Part shown: positions 1-10,287 of the stretch, in pieces
How the letters are laid out: each line of letters opens with the position of its first letter
Numbering within the stretch: position 1 is the stretch's first letter
Assembly: GCA_002110485.1 (NCBI GenBank)
Contig: MOWL01000024.1
Location: 496,001-560,000, forward strand
DNA from: Emergomyces orientalis
Taxonomy: Eukaryota; Ascomycota; Eurotiomycetes; Onygenales; Ajellomycetaceae
DNA: 64,000 nt
Direction: 5' to 3'
Notes under the pieces: model-generated
The model's database searches: none
Told to the model about the DNA's origin: nothing
What the model saw: the letters and a program-made list of their open reading frames with translations, nothing else
Made by a program: the position numbers and the translations under genes

Positions 1-519
1 GTTTTGAAATTGTAGAATAAATCAATACTGGTCTTTACTCGTTACAGAAATTTCAAAAAACATCCTTTCTTCTCTCATTGGTTCTTGAATGAAATGTTCT
101 CTGCCATCCTTATGACTTGTTCACACTTTCTCATTTTTTAATCTGTGCTGGTGGCTTCACCCTTCGAGGAGATCTTGTTATGATATCACACGAGACCTTA
201 CCCTATGATTGTGCACGGTTCAAGTTTTGTAATTTACAATGAAATTTGTTTCTATCATTAGTAGTAGCCAACTTAATCTGCTGAGAGAAATTTTCTTTTA
301 TTTTCAACTACAGACTCATATATTCACTGGGTTTATGCATATATACTGTTCTAATTACGGCGGTGGGTTACCTGCCAGTGAACCAAAATGTAGCAGAGGG
401 TAATTGTGGTCGCCCTCCTCAACCGATCTTGAGCGCATCATGGTTTGGAGGGTATGGAACATTTCAGCACAGTTCCAGGTCTCCAACAAGGGAAATACAA
501 AGGAAACGAAGAAGGCCCT
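1..519. other. Left-edge intergenic stretch
   Basis: No supportable gene. The short open frames overlapping its right side are antisense to the inositol-monophosphatase gene. The 3' UTR of that minus-strand gene probably lies here. Confidence 0.5.
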
Positions 520-1427
520 TTAATGCGAATAATCGTATGTCCCTTGTATATGACCCCAAAGCTCCTCAATAATCTCCTTCTGGCCCTCTCCGTTGGGCGA
601 GGGCCGGACAGCAAGATATTTCCGCCCGTCAACCTTCGCCTCCCAACCACCTGGGTTCCCATCAACAACAATCCCCCCAGCTTCCGTCAGGATCACCCAG
701 CCAGCACATACATCCCACGCCCAACAGCCTCCCTCCCAGTATAAATCAATAACTCCCGCCGCAACTGCACACATATTCAGCGCCGCGGATCCCATACTGC
801 GCATTGAATGGACCATCGCCCCGCCCTCCTCACGGCTCTTCGCCAGCCTCTCAAAGGTGCGGATCTTCGTATCCCAATTTTGTCCGCTGCGATCAGAGCC
901 CCATTCAACTGCAATAAGGGCACTGCCGAGGCCCTTCAACGGCTCAATGGCGTCCTTGCTCTTGAGCGGGAGCTTGGTGGTGCGGTTTAGAAAGGCGCCC
1001 TTGCCGCTGATGGCGGAGTACAGGGTGTTTGTGAAAGGGTTGAGGACGACGCCGACGACGGGCTTCTTGTTAATGGCAAAGCCAAGGGAGATGCAGACGC
1101 TTGGGAAGCTGTGGACGAAGTTTACAGTGCCGTCAATTGGATCAACGATGAAGGTGGGCGCGTTTGTGAGGGGTATGGAGGGGTGGTAGGTTTCTTCGCC
1201 CATGAATCTGGAGGTTGTAAAATACGATACATTAGCATCCGCCGAAATGGGGGATGTTTTTTTTGGATTTTGATTTTGGGGGACTTTAGTATAGATTGAT
1301 GGACATAGATATGTGGCTTACTCGTATTTGGGGTATCTGGATTGGAGCTCCTTGGAGACCATCGCTTCGACAGCGCGGTCATATTCTGTTACGAGATCGG
1401 AGCCTGTTATCGCAGAAATCTGCCATG

Positions 1428-1464
<37 letters not shown>

Positions 1465-1668
1465 ATTATGAGACAACATGTAGTTACACGGCAAAAGCAG
1501 CCATGCAATTAGTTGCGGGGAAGATTTACTGTTCTTTTTCGAGTCGACCCCATTGACCAATGGCTTCGCACCAGTGATTATATCTCCCGCTCGAGTAGCT
1601 AAACCAATGAGAAAGTCATGGACATCCTGGAGGTCGGGCGCTGGTGCCTTGACGTCGTTTGTGGCCAT
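520..1668 (-). CDS. Inositol monophosphatase family protein (QutG-like)
   Basis: Predicted to hydrolyse inositol monophosphates with Mg2+ in the cytosol. QutG-type members sit in the quinate cluster, so the exact substrate is open. Three exons fit: 1668-1530, 1403-1322 and 1207-520 (302 residues, normal for the family). Donors are GTAAAT and GTAAGC; acceptors are ACAG and CCAG. The joins give a continuous KKNSSDLVTEYD and KYEFMGEE. Metal-binding motifs are visible: GEE (about residues 77-79), DPIDGTVNF (96-104) and the C-terminal WDVCAGWVILTEAGG signature. The start at 1668 was chosen because it gives a compact N terminus (MATNDVKAPAPD); an upstream in-frame ATG at 1782 adds unconserved-looking residues. 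Intron 1 holds an AT dinucleotide repeat. No quinate-cluster neighbours are present, which argues for a housekeeping IMPase. Confidence 0.88.
1431..1462. repeat. AT dinucleotide microsatellite in an intron
   Basis: An uninterrupted (AT)16 tract inside intron 1 of the inositol-monophosphatase gene. Likely length-polymorphic. Confidence 0.9.
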
Positions 1669-3794
1669 GTTTGTTGGTGGTGGGTTTGTTCTTCTGTCTT
1701 TGGCGGGGAGAGAATGCGCTGAGAAGGCGAAGAAAAGAGGTGCGGGGTGATTATCAGAATTTTGAAGTTCTAAAATAATCAATTGATCTAAAATATATTA
1801 ACCCGACAGCGACAAAACAGGTGGCAATTGCAGGCTCTGTATATATTTCCATGAAGGCAGACAGAAGCTGAAAGGGAAAAGGGGAGGAATTTGGAGAAAT
1901 ATATATATACTATATATGTCCAGGCAAATAGCTACACCTATACGTAGTAACACTGGACGGAGGAGAAAGATATAGTTAGACGAAATATAATGAACATCTG
2001 TGCAATTAAATCCGAGTGCCCGGCTGGTGGTGTATGAAAAATATCGGCAGTTTTATATCGCTGGAATACGGACGAGTAAAAGGAAAGTATTTACTTCGTG
2101 AAGTTTTCATGGGTTTCAAACCGCCGAACACCAACTCCCCTTTGACTTTCGCTTTTGACATTTTCCTTGGCAACGGAGGGGTGTCGTGTTGTTTATGCGA
2201 GCGAGCATCCGCAATTGAGCCCGAGGCTAGCTGTTGCTTGCACCAGGCGATGTCCAGACAATCCACAAGGATATATATAAAGGAATCAAACGTGCCGGCA
2301 ATATTTCAAGGTAAGTCACCCTCTAACGCTCTAACTAGACGGTTCGGAGTTCAATATTTTAGTATTTCATGCATATTCGATGCAACCCTACGGACATCTA
2401 TCTTGTGGTTTATCCTTCCCGCAGAACAGTACGATATCTCACACCGCTTCAAAACAATAACAATAACAACAAACTAATCTTGCTTGTTTTCGAACTCAAT
2501 GACCTGCATTGTATTATGTGGACATTCTCAAGGCGGGGTGGAATTCCGAGTCCCAATCAGCACTGCACTGCTTGCCGCATGCATCGAGGAAATGGTGCCA
2601 TTTGCGCAAGTCAGGGACCCTGGATGAGCGCCCCCTCAGCTTACAAGCTTTCGTACTCGCTTGGTATGATCCCAACGTGGATGACAGGGGTTCATTTTCG
2701 CTGAGAGCTTTGTTGTGGTTTCATGTTGATGGGTCGTTTCGGCCGGGGTTTTATTTCTTACTTCGCAGTTGTTTTAGTGTAGCGAGCGTATATCCACAGC
2801 ATTCTACCGTTTCACTTCCTCTCAAGTCCAAGTCTCGAATGGCATGCAAACGTCCCGATGGTAAGAGGCGGAAATTTATTGCTTCAAGCTACGTTGCCGA
2901 GCTACGTAGGTACGATTCAATATATGAATCTAAAGGATTAAGCCGGAATCCGTTGGTAAAAGTAAACATTGTGATCGTTTTAAAAAAAAAAGCTATTGAA
3001 CCAGGCGTGGACTCATACGCGGATTGCGCATCTACGCGAGCTAGTACTAAATGAAATGATACAGCCAGGAGGCTTTTTCTTTTCGTGCTACAGCTACCCT
3101 ACCCCCGGACGATTAAGATAGCGCAAAATGTTTTGGTATCTTTCGTGCAACTAATGGACATTCGGTGGACGAAATGCTCCTCTCCCCGGAAAGTTCTAGA
3201 AGGGGTTCATTCATAGTTCATGTCGCTAGTAACCGGGATGACGAAGCAGGAGCGGCATGATATCAGATTGCATGCTATGGCCGTGAGCCTTTGGTCGTCG
3301 TGATGGGGAAATATTATTGGAATACATAGTATTAAGAATAACCTTCAAAAGGTTTTTTTCCCCAGCTGATTTGTGCCTTATTAAGATAAAATCAATTGTA
3401 GAATCTCAGGCTACCGAAGTATGCTCAACCTGAAGCAAACAAGTAAGATATATAGAAGAATGAAAATATATAAATAATAGAATGAGGGACATAAGTAGTA
3501 ACTTCAAGTTAAAACTGCGAAAGTTGATAAGCAGGCGGGGGTGGGATAACTAATTAGGGCTGACTGACTAAGCCAAAAAAAATAAATCTTTCGTCATTTT
3601 TCGCAGTTCAAATGCGCAAACAGATAGAAATATATATTTTATATTCCCCCATTTCTCCAAAAATTACACCGAGGACGTGCATTTGCAAGGATATTTCTGC
3701 ATTCTACACATTACCATTCCGATTAGCCTCCCAACAACCCGGTAATTTACAAATCTGTCCCTGAAGTCGCGTATCTATAGCGGGCAACAACACC
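1669..3794. other. Gene-poor intergenic region
   Basis: About 2.1 kb separating two divergent genes (IMPase minus, HGH1 plus). Open frames at 2016-2477 and 2509-3054 show no recognisable domain, overlap each other poorly and look like chance. The segment is moderately AT-rich with short A and TA runs. I see no RNA gene or transposon here; both promoters must lie inside it. Confidence 0.5.
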
Positions 3795-5289
3795 ATGCCC
3801 TCGGAACAGGAGGAGGTATGCAATGTTCCCCCGCTGTTGGCTATCAAAAGAAAACTCGGAGCATGCCACTACGGTTTATATGGATTCGTTTTAACTGACC
3901 TGGCGCTCGCGCTATGTTACTTATGTATAGCTCGTAGAGTTCCTTCACCATGGAAATTCTCAGATAAGACAGATAGGTCCGTTGCCAACGCCCTCAACGA
4001 GAGGCATGCCTACTGGCATATGCACAGATCTGTTAGCTGACACCGTGTAGCATGTGCAAATCTTCTTGGATTCTCGATATCTCAGCCCTCACTGTTCAAG
4101 GTTCATCAGCTTTTACCAGTGCGGGATCTTAAATTGCTTGTTAGGGATTATACTGTGAGTATCTTTCAATATTTTATTATATTTTAATTAGTATACTTAA
4201 ACGAGTCTAAATAACAATAAATAATAAACTAACTGACATGTCTCCTGGACTCCTTACAGCCAATCGCCAAAAATGCATTGACAATATTGATAAATCTCTC
4301 CGCGGACGAGGAGGTACTTAAAGAGCTAGCTGAAGATGATGCCTTTCTAGAAACCCTCTTGGGTAAAGTCACGGTAATTATTCAATTCTCAATTCCCCGC
4401 ATTCTTGTCTATTCGACAAAAAAAAAAAAAAAAAAAAAACAAATATCTAATCACAACACCACAGAACATAAAGGAACCATATGCCAATGAAATAACCATG
4501 CTTCTCGCAAACCTAGCCAAATCCGACAGCTTTAAGCGCATAGTAAACCTAACCCGCAGCGTGCCCAAGGATGTCTCCGACTCGCCCAAAGCCCTCGATC
4601 AATTAATGGACTGTTTCATCAAGGGTCAGGACGGCGGCATCAACAAAGCCGCCGACTCCAACTATGACTATCTCGCCTACGTTTTCGCAGACCTCTCCAA
4701 GTTCGACGAAGGCAGAGCCTACTTCTTGACCAGACAGGACTACGATTCCGTCATCCCCATTACAAAACTCACTGTCTTCACCGAGGATCGCAGCCACATT
4801 CGCAGAAAGGGGGTGGCATCGACGTTGAAGAATGTAGCATTCGAGACCCAGTCGCATCCGCAACTGCTCTCTGAGACCGCGGTTAATATCCTCCCTTATC
4901 TCCTACTGCCCGTGGCTGGGCCCGAGGAATTCACGGATGAAGAGAGCGCGGCAATGTTACCGGATTTGCAGCTGCTGCCACCGGATAAGGAACGGGATTC
5001 TGATAAGGATATCATTACTACACATTTGGAGACGTTGCTGCTGCTGACGACAACGCGGGAGGGGAGGGAACTGATGAGGGCGGTTAATGTGTATCCAATT
5101 ATACGGGAGTGTCATTTACATGTTGATGATGATGGGGTGCGGGAGGGTTGTGATCGGCTGGTGCAGGTGCTTATGAGGGATGAGGAAGGGGAGGGTAATG
5201 AGGAGGAGGCGGCGGCGGCGTTGGCTAAGGCTAAGGCGGAGATTGAGAAGAAGGCTGATGAGGATGAGGAGATTGTGGAAGTGTTTTGA
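3795..5289 (+). CDS. HGH1: HGH1 family protein (eEF2-folding cochaperone)
   Basis: Armadillo-type protein. In yeast, Hgh1 helps deliver the translation factor eEF2 to the chaperonin TRiC and Hsp90 in the cytosol (established for the family). Five exons give 369 residues: 3795-3815, 3931-3976, 4051-4154, 4260-4373 and 4465-5289. The joins produce a clean N terminus: MPSEQEE, then LVEFLHHGNSQIRQ, then IACANLLGFS and SQPSLFK, matching the family pattern. Donors are GTATGC, GTCCGT, GTGAGT and GTAATT; all phases agree. The body (NIKEPYANEITMLLANL, DYLAYVFADLSKF, RKGVASTLKNVAFE) is typical Hgh1. The C-terminal tail is acidic with a charged Ala/Glu/Lys run. Exons 1-3 are very short, so an ORF-only view misses the true start. 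Intron 4 contains a 22-base A tract. The copia target site lies about 280 bp past the stop. Confidence 0.93.
4418..4439 (+). repeat. Poly-A tract inside intron 4 of HGH1
   Basis: Twenty-two consecutive A residues within intron 4374-4464; a likely site of length variation and sequencing slippage. It has no coding role. Confidence 0.9.
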
Positions 5290-5565
5290 TTTTTGGGTTT
5301 CTTTTTATAGATGTATTAGACAGTGCTCCATTTTACCCCTCCTTTTTGATCGTCCCCTATCGTTATCTCACCGAAGTTTGAGCTTGTTGACCCAAAGTGG
5401 CTGGCTACTGGAAGGCATCTGTAGACTATACAATCCGTTTCTGGGATGTATCCTCGAAGAGATGCTATTTGGTTGTCATAGCTCGCGCTTGGGGTAAAAC
5501 TTAGCGCGCGGATAACAACTTTAATTCAGCCTCCGCCGCGTCCGTCGCGTCCCGGAAACTAATTA

Positions 5566-5570
5566 ACTAT
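5566..5570. repeat. Left target-site duplication of the copia element (ACTAT)
   Basis: ACTAT here is repeated exactly at 28323-28327, immediately outside the two copia LTRs. Joining 5570 to 28328 restores the empty site between HGH1 and the next gene. Confidence 0.9.
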
Positions 5571-5991
5571 TATGAAACGGAGGATAAGACGGAGAGTGGA
5601 GCTAGCATAATATGCACATATATAGGGAGGAATTAATATTGAGATTATATTGTATTGTGGTCTGTGTGCTCTGAGCTCTGAACTAGCTAAATATCTATGG
5701 GTTTTCCATGGCTATTTATACCCGTGAATCCATCTTAGGCTGCCCAACAACTATCCATCAATAATATGAGTGATTTACATGCTATATTGATCGTATCGTG
5801 ATATTCTCAGCTGAATACCTCTGACTTTGTAGAAAAATCAATGTAATGGTGAATATATTAAAGATCAGTGAAGATGAGGATGTATTTGATGGAGATTTCA
5901 TCAGAGTTCACTGTGTGACAATTAGTGTGGCAATTGAACATGTGCATATGTCTTAGTCAACAAATGTGTGATGATAATCTCATGTTTCACA
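5571..5991 (-). repeat. Copia 3' LTR (left copy)
   Basis: About 421 bp and collinear with 27901-28322. It starts TATGAAAC and ends GTTTCACA, so the expected TG is TA at the left end. Differences from the other copy are overwhelmingly C/T and G/A transitions; in roughly 5870-5975 this copy carries the A/T state at about ten positions where the right copy has G/C. Confidence 0.93.
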
Positions 5992-6003
5992 TACTCCCTC
6001 ACT
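5992..6003 (-). promoter_or_regulatory. Copia polypurine tract
   Basis: On the minus strand a purine-rich run (GTGAGGGAGTA) directly abuts the 3' LTR, the expected site of plus-strand DNA priming. Two T residues interrupt it. Confidence 0.6.
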
Positions 6004-6089
6004 GAATATGCCCGCAGCAGTAGCAGTAGTAGTAATATGAAATATATATATAGGAAAAGGCGTGTTTTAATGAGTGTGTAGGTGTTGTT

Positions 6090-7826
6090 TTATTCAATTT
6101 GAGCATCTATATCAGTTAATTCGCGCATTTGTATGAATTCAGCGTGTTTTTGGCCTCCAAGTGTCTTGGTCATTCCATCAGCGATCATGGCCTTTGTGTC
6201 AACCCATTGAATAGCTAGGTGTCCAGTGGCTATTTGTTCACGGAGCCAGTGATTATGCACATCAATATGACATAGTTTAGTGGTTAGCATTGGTGCGGCG
6301 GCTGTTAGGAGTTGAATGGTTTGGTGATTGTCATTATGGATAACTAGATGGCACTGAGTATCCAGTTCAAGTTGATTAAACACTTGATTCCACCATATGG
6401 CCTCCTTCACTGCATAAGATAGAGCAAGAAGCTCAGATTCAGTGAAAGAAGTGATTACACTCTTTTACTTAGATGACTTTCAATCTATTAATTCTTCAAA
6501 GAGTGAGAACATTATTTCTTGTGTGCTTCAGTGAGTGTTCAGGTTGTCTGCATAGGCCGCATCAGCATGTATGATGAAATCCGGGGTAGTAGAGCCAGGT
6601 TTTGGGGCACTATACTCAATCACTAGATGCCTGGTTTGATTAGCAAAAGCAATCACCTGATCTGCCATATCTGAATGTTTTGGGCCTGGATTTGTCATGA
6701 ACCCAGCGAGGGCGCTCACCGCGAATGCGAGATCTGGCCTCATTCCAACAGCAGAGTAGATTAGTGATTCAATGCAGCATTGATATGCATGGATTTCCTG
6801 CAGGGAAGCTTCACCATTGTATGAGAATTGATGTGTAGAGAATTCATTCTTTGATAAAGGCATTCAATACTGTGTTTGATGCTCTAGATTGAATTTTGCA
6901 GCTATTTTAGTTATATAGCTGTTCTGACATAACTAGAGCTTTTTCTCATTGCAGTCTTGTAAGATGTGAATTTCTAGAAACCAGTTCAAATCTCTCATAT
7001 CTCTTAGGTTGTATGTTGTGATTAGTGATTGCTTAAATCAGTTAAATGCCTTGTGATGATCTCTATGATATAGAATCACTATATTATTCACATAGAAGAA
7101 TAACATGAGGTTCTCACTAGTATAGAGACATGGCTCTTCACTAATAGAGTGTAGTTCAAGCTTCTTAAGTTGAGATCCAAGTTCATTATTTCATAACAGA
7201 GAGAATTTGAGCAGCCTGTATAGAGCTCTTTTTAATAGAAGATAGCAATCAGAGTGACTGTATCTCTGAGCTGGCACAATATAGATTTGTTTATCAATTC
7301 ATGCGTTTAGAAAGGCGTTAATGGCATCAAATTGATGAGCTTCAAAATCAAAGACTGCTGTCATGATTATTAGAACGCGAAAGATTTTCATTGCTAAAAT
7401 GCAGAAGTAGGTCTCTGTTGTTTCATTACTGGCGAGGTCCCCTCGTACAACAAGCCATGTCTTGAATTTAGCTAGATAGCCGTCCGTGTTGAATTTGTAG
7501 GTGTATACCCACATCAATGGCAGAGTGTGAACTTCTGGTTCAGAAGGTATTTCCATCTCTTGCCAGCATTGGCGCTGTTCTAGAGCCTTATATTCAATGT
7601 CAGCGGCCGCACGCCATTCTCTGGCAAAAGGGTGTTTTGTAGCCACGGCCCAGCCGCGTGGCGGTGGGGGCAGTGTATCCCTATGGATTTTCGGCAGGTT
7701 AGGGGGGTTCAATGGCGTGGGCTCGGCCCATGTGCCACCCATGAACACTGCATGAAATGCAGTATATATTGAAGATTCCATGCTTGTTGTATAAACTGAA
7801 GATTGTTCTGTATTGAGTTTTCTCAC
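6090..7826 (-). pseudogene. Copia reverse transcriptase-RNase H remnant
   Basis: One reading frame runs from 7826 to 6090 (codon starts all equal 2 modulo 3) and is interrupted only by stops. The RT start is recognisable (WVYTYKFNTDGYLAKFKT, then FDAINAFLNA at 7301), as is the MRPDLAFAVSALAGF segment near 6740 and the RNase H end (HIDVHNHWLREQIA, MIADGMTKTLGG). In-frame stops occur at 7301-7299 and at least four more places before 6863. The RT catalytic motif near 7090 reads YVNN in place of YVDD, so both metal-binding aspartates have become asparagine (GAT to AAT). Loss of function is therefore certain, not only by truncation. Confidence 0.85.
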
Positions 7827-8399
7827 TCACTTTTCTTACACTATATTAGAAGGAGAGACATTGCTTATTATCTCTCTACTAGAAGCTCTAATTGTTGTGT
7901 CATGTAATGACTTCATTAACTGATTAGATAGTTCGTCTATGGCGGGTATTCCGCTCGTTGGGGGGCTCAGGATGGAGGTTCCATGGCTTGTGGTGTGTGT
8001 GTGGGCTCGCCTTCTGGAAAGCCGCCCGGCGTGTAGTGTGGTAGGTGTGAATCAGCATGCTGTGGCATGCTAGCCTCAGTATGCCGTGGAGGTGTTGGTT
8101 CGGGCATGAGAGATTCATTATGCATTGATTTTGAGATGACTTATTCTGCCATGAAGATTTCATGTTTGCTGAGATCTGCTATTCTCAGCATTAGTTTAAT
8201 TAATAATAATTGAACATTCTTCTTCTCTTCATTCATATCTTCAATTGATCTGAGTGGTGTAGAAATTATTCTGAAAATCAGCAATTCAAGTACATTTTTC
8301 TCAGACAAGTTCTGAGAATCAAAGAATGTATCTTCATCAAAAAGAATATCTTGAGATTCTGTAATCTCCTGAGATTGTGAAAGCCAGATTCAGAAAATG

Positions 8400-9787
8400 T
8401 TAGTGAAAGAATATTTAATTAGAAATTCAATTTTTGCTGTGACAGTTAGCTTCATTGTTCTAGAGATCTTTTTATTCAATATGTATATCTTGCATCTGTA
8501 TGCTCACAGATGAGCTAGTTTCATGTCTTTGTTGATGTCTGTATCCTTCTTCATGTATTCATAGAGGACTTGATTCGGTGATTTCCATTCTAATGCTCTA
8601 GTGAGCATTCTATTTAGTAAGTAGACAGCAGCCTCTGTTGTTTCAGACTATAGATTATGTGGAAATCTTGCAGATATGTGTAGTGCCTGAGCAGTTCTTG
8701 TAATCATACCCCCTGAGCATTCTGCAGCTCCATTCTGCTTGAGTGTATAGAGTGCTGAATGCTCTAGAAGAATGTCTTTCTCTTTTACTCACTGCATGAA
8801 CAGCAAGGATAATGCCTTTTCACCATCAGTATGAATTCTTAGAATGTTGAGATTTAGTTGCTTTTTGATTATTAGTGCCATGCTGTATATGAAATTGAAT
8901 GCATTGGATTTCTGTTTTAAACACTCTACTCTATGTAGATGTGTGTATGGATTGTATAGATGAGCAATATATTGAAGGCTATTGTATGCCTCTTCCACAT
9001 GAATAATATTGAAGTGTAGAGCTTCAAATGAGCAGCTTTCACAAGTCATAGACCTTCAAGAGATGATATTGTGCATCTTTGCTAATGTACATGTTTTGCA
9101 TTCTGATGTTTTCAGCCTGTTGATCTCGGAGCCCGCGATTTCGGCGGGTATGTGTGTGAGGGCCTCCGGCCCGGCGTATGCCAGGCACCTATGCCATAGG
9201 GCTGCCGTGGCGTTGGTGGGTGGCCGCGGTAATGCCGATCGTACAGCGAAAGCGGTATTATTCTCAGATAGAGATTTATACTTCAGAACATATTTCTCAT
9301 GAACATAGATTAAGTTGAATTATGCAATCTCATCTCAGTTAATTATAGTGTGATTTAGTTCATCAATTCTCAATCTCTTCTTCTTGAAGAAAGAGAATGC
9401 CACAAGATTTGTGTGAAAATCAGAAACATATGTCATATTTAGTAGAAGCATTCATCTTACTCTTTTTGATGATTGTACAGCTAATCACATCTGCTCTGTG
9501 TCTTGAATGACTATCTTCAAATCTTCTGTATATAGATAGAATTCTTTGCAAGATTTGAAGTTCTCAAAGCAGCTGCAGTCATTGTATACATACTTATTAA
9601 CTTCTGTATTGTATATAAAGCTATCTTGCAGAGAGTATTGGTATCCGCTGACATGTTCAGCTGTGAAGATGATCATAATCAAAGCTGTATATTTATCAGT
9701 TTCTTCATTCTTTGACAGAAAGTGTATAGTGATCACTGTCAGAGTCTTCTTCTCTCTGACAAAGGCATTGTCAACAGATTTCTTCAT
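8400..9787 (-). pseudogene. Copia protease-like/integrase remnant
   Basis: A degraded minus-strand frame (codon starts equal 1 modulo 3). The stretch 9787-9485 and what follows resembles the copia protease/pre-integrase region (MLLLNMTYVSDFHTNLVAFS around 9430-9380). From 9049 the integrase core is legible: HTDGEKAL, then LKQNGAAE with the conserved glutamate, then TRTAQALHISARFPHN, TEAAVYLLNRM. In-frame TGA/TAG codons interrupt it. Frame differs from the downstream RT portion, so either a small indel lies between 8200 and 7830 or a frame change existed originally. Short GC-rich patches at about 7930-8110 and 9120-9260 stand out against the AT-rich background. Confidence 0.7.
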
Positions 9788-9945
9788 TTGCTCATTTTTT
9801 AGAGTCTTTTTAATCTTATTCTCTATTTCTTTTCAAGAAGTTCACCTGGATGAGTGTTCTTCAGTATTCATGATTCAGTATTTGATATTTATTATTATTA
9901 TTCTTCAATTATAGATATATATGCAGTCAGAGACTATGATATCTA

Positions 9946-9968
9946 CCTGAGACTCAAAGAGTCTCAGG
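9946..9968. repeat. Perfect inverted repeat in the copia interior
   Basis: CCTGAGACTC at 9946-9955 and GAGTCTCAGG at 9959-9968 are exact reverse complements around a 3-nt AAA spacer. It lies in the gag-to-protease region of the copia element; no role is known. Confidence 0.85.
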
Positions 9969-10060
9969 ATTTTTCTAACTTTAACACTAATTACTATACA
10001 TTTTTTCTTCAAACAAATAGCACTTGCAATACTTGAATTCCAGCCCAGAATAGTCAGCAA

Positions 10061-10069
10061 ATTGATTTT
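10061..10069. repeat. Target-site duplication flanking the LINE (left copy)
   Basis: ATTGATTTT here is repeated at 26957-26965. It lies inside the copia gag; removing 10070-26956 plus one copy puts gag back in one frame (REN-Q then FADYSG). Confidence 0.88.
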
Positions 10070-10098
10070 TCTTTTTTTTATTTATTTATTTATAAATA
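10070..10098 (-). repeat. LINE 3' tail, A-rich with TAAA repeats
   Basis: On the minus strand the element ends in repeated AAAT/TAAA units followed by an A run, adjoining the target duplication. This is the expected 3' tail of a target-primed LINE insertion. Confidence 0.8.
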
Positions 10099-10287
10099 TC
10101 TTTGAAGATTATTTATATTCTCTTTTTTTCATATAATTTTCAAGTGATTACAAAGAAAATAAATTAATGATAGACAAAATAACTCATGACATGAATACAA
10201 AGGAAATAAAAGACAGACTCTAACACAAAAGAAATAGTGAGATATTATATAATATCTAGCAGTTTTTATAAAGAATATTTCAGATTC

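Noticed and set aside
2016..3054. Two plus-strand open frames of 153 and 181 codons as genes
   Set aside because: No domain or compositional support and no convincing introns; second frame overlaps the first region and includes a poly-A run translated as Lys.
3795..4040. An 81-codon gene starting at the HGH1 ATG
   Set aside because: Splicing at 3816, 3931 and 3977 rebuilds the HGH1 N terminus; the unspliced frame is intron read-through.
9546..9914. Plus-strand frames over the copia gag-protease region
   Set aside because: Antisense to the degraded copia frame; AT-rich chance translation.
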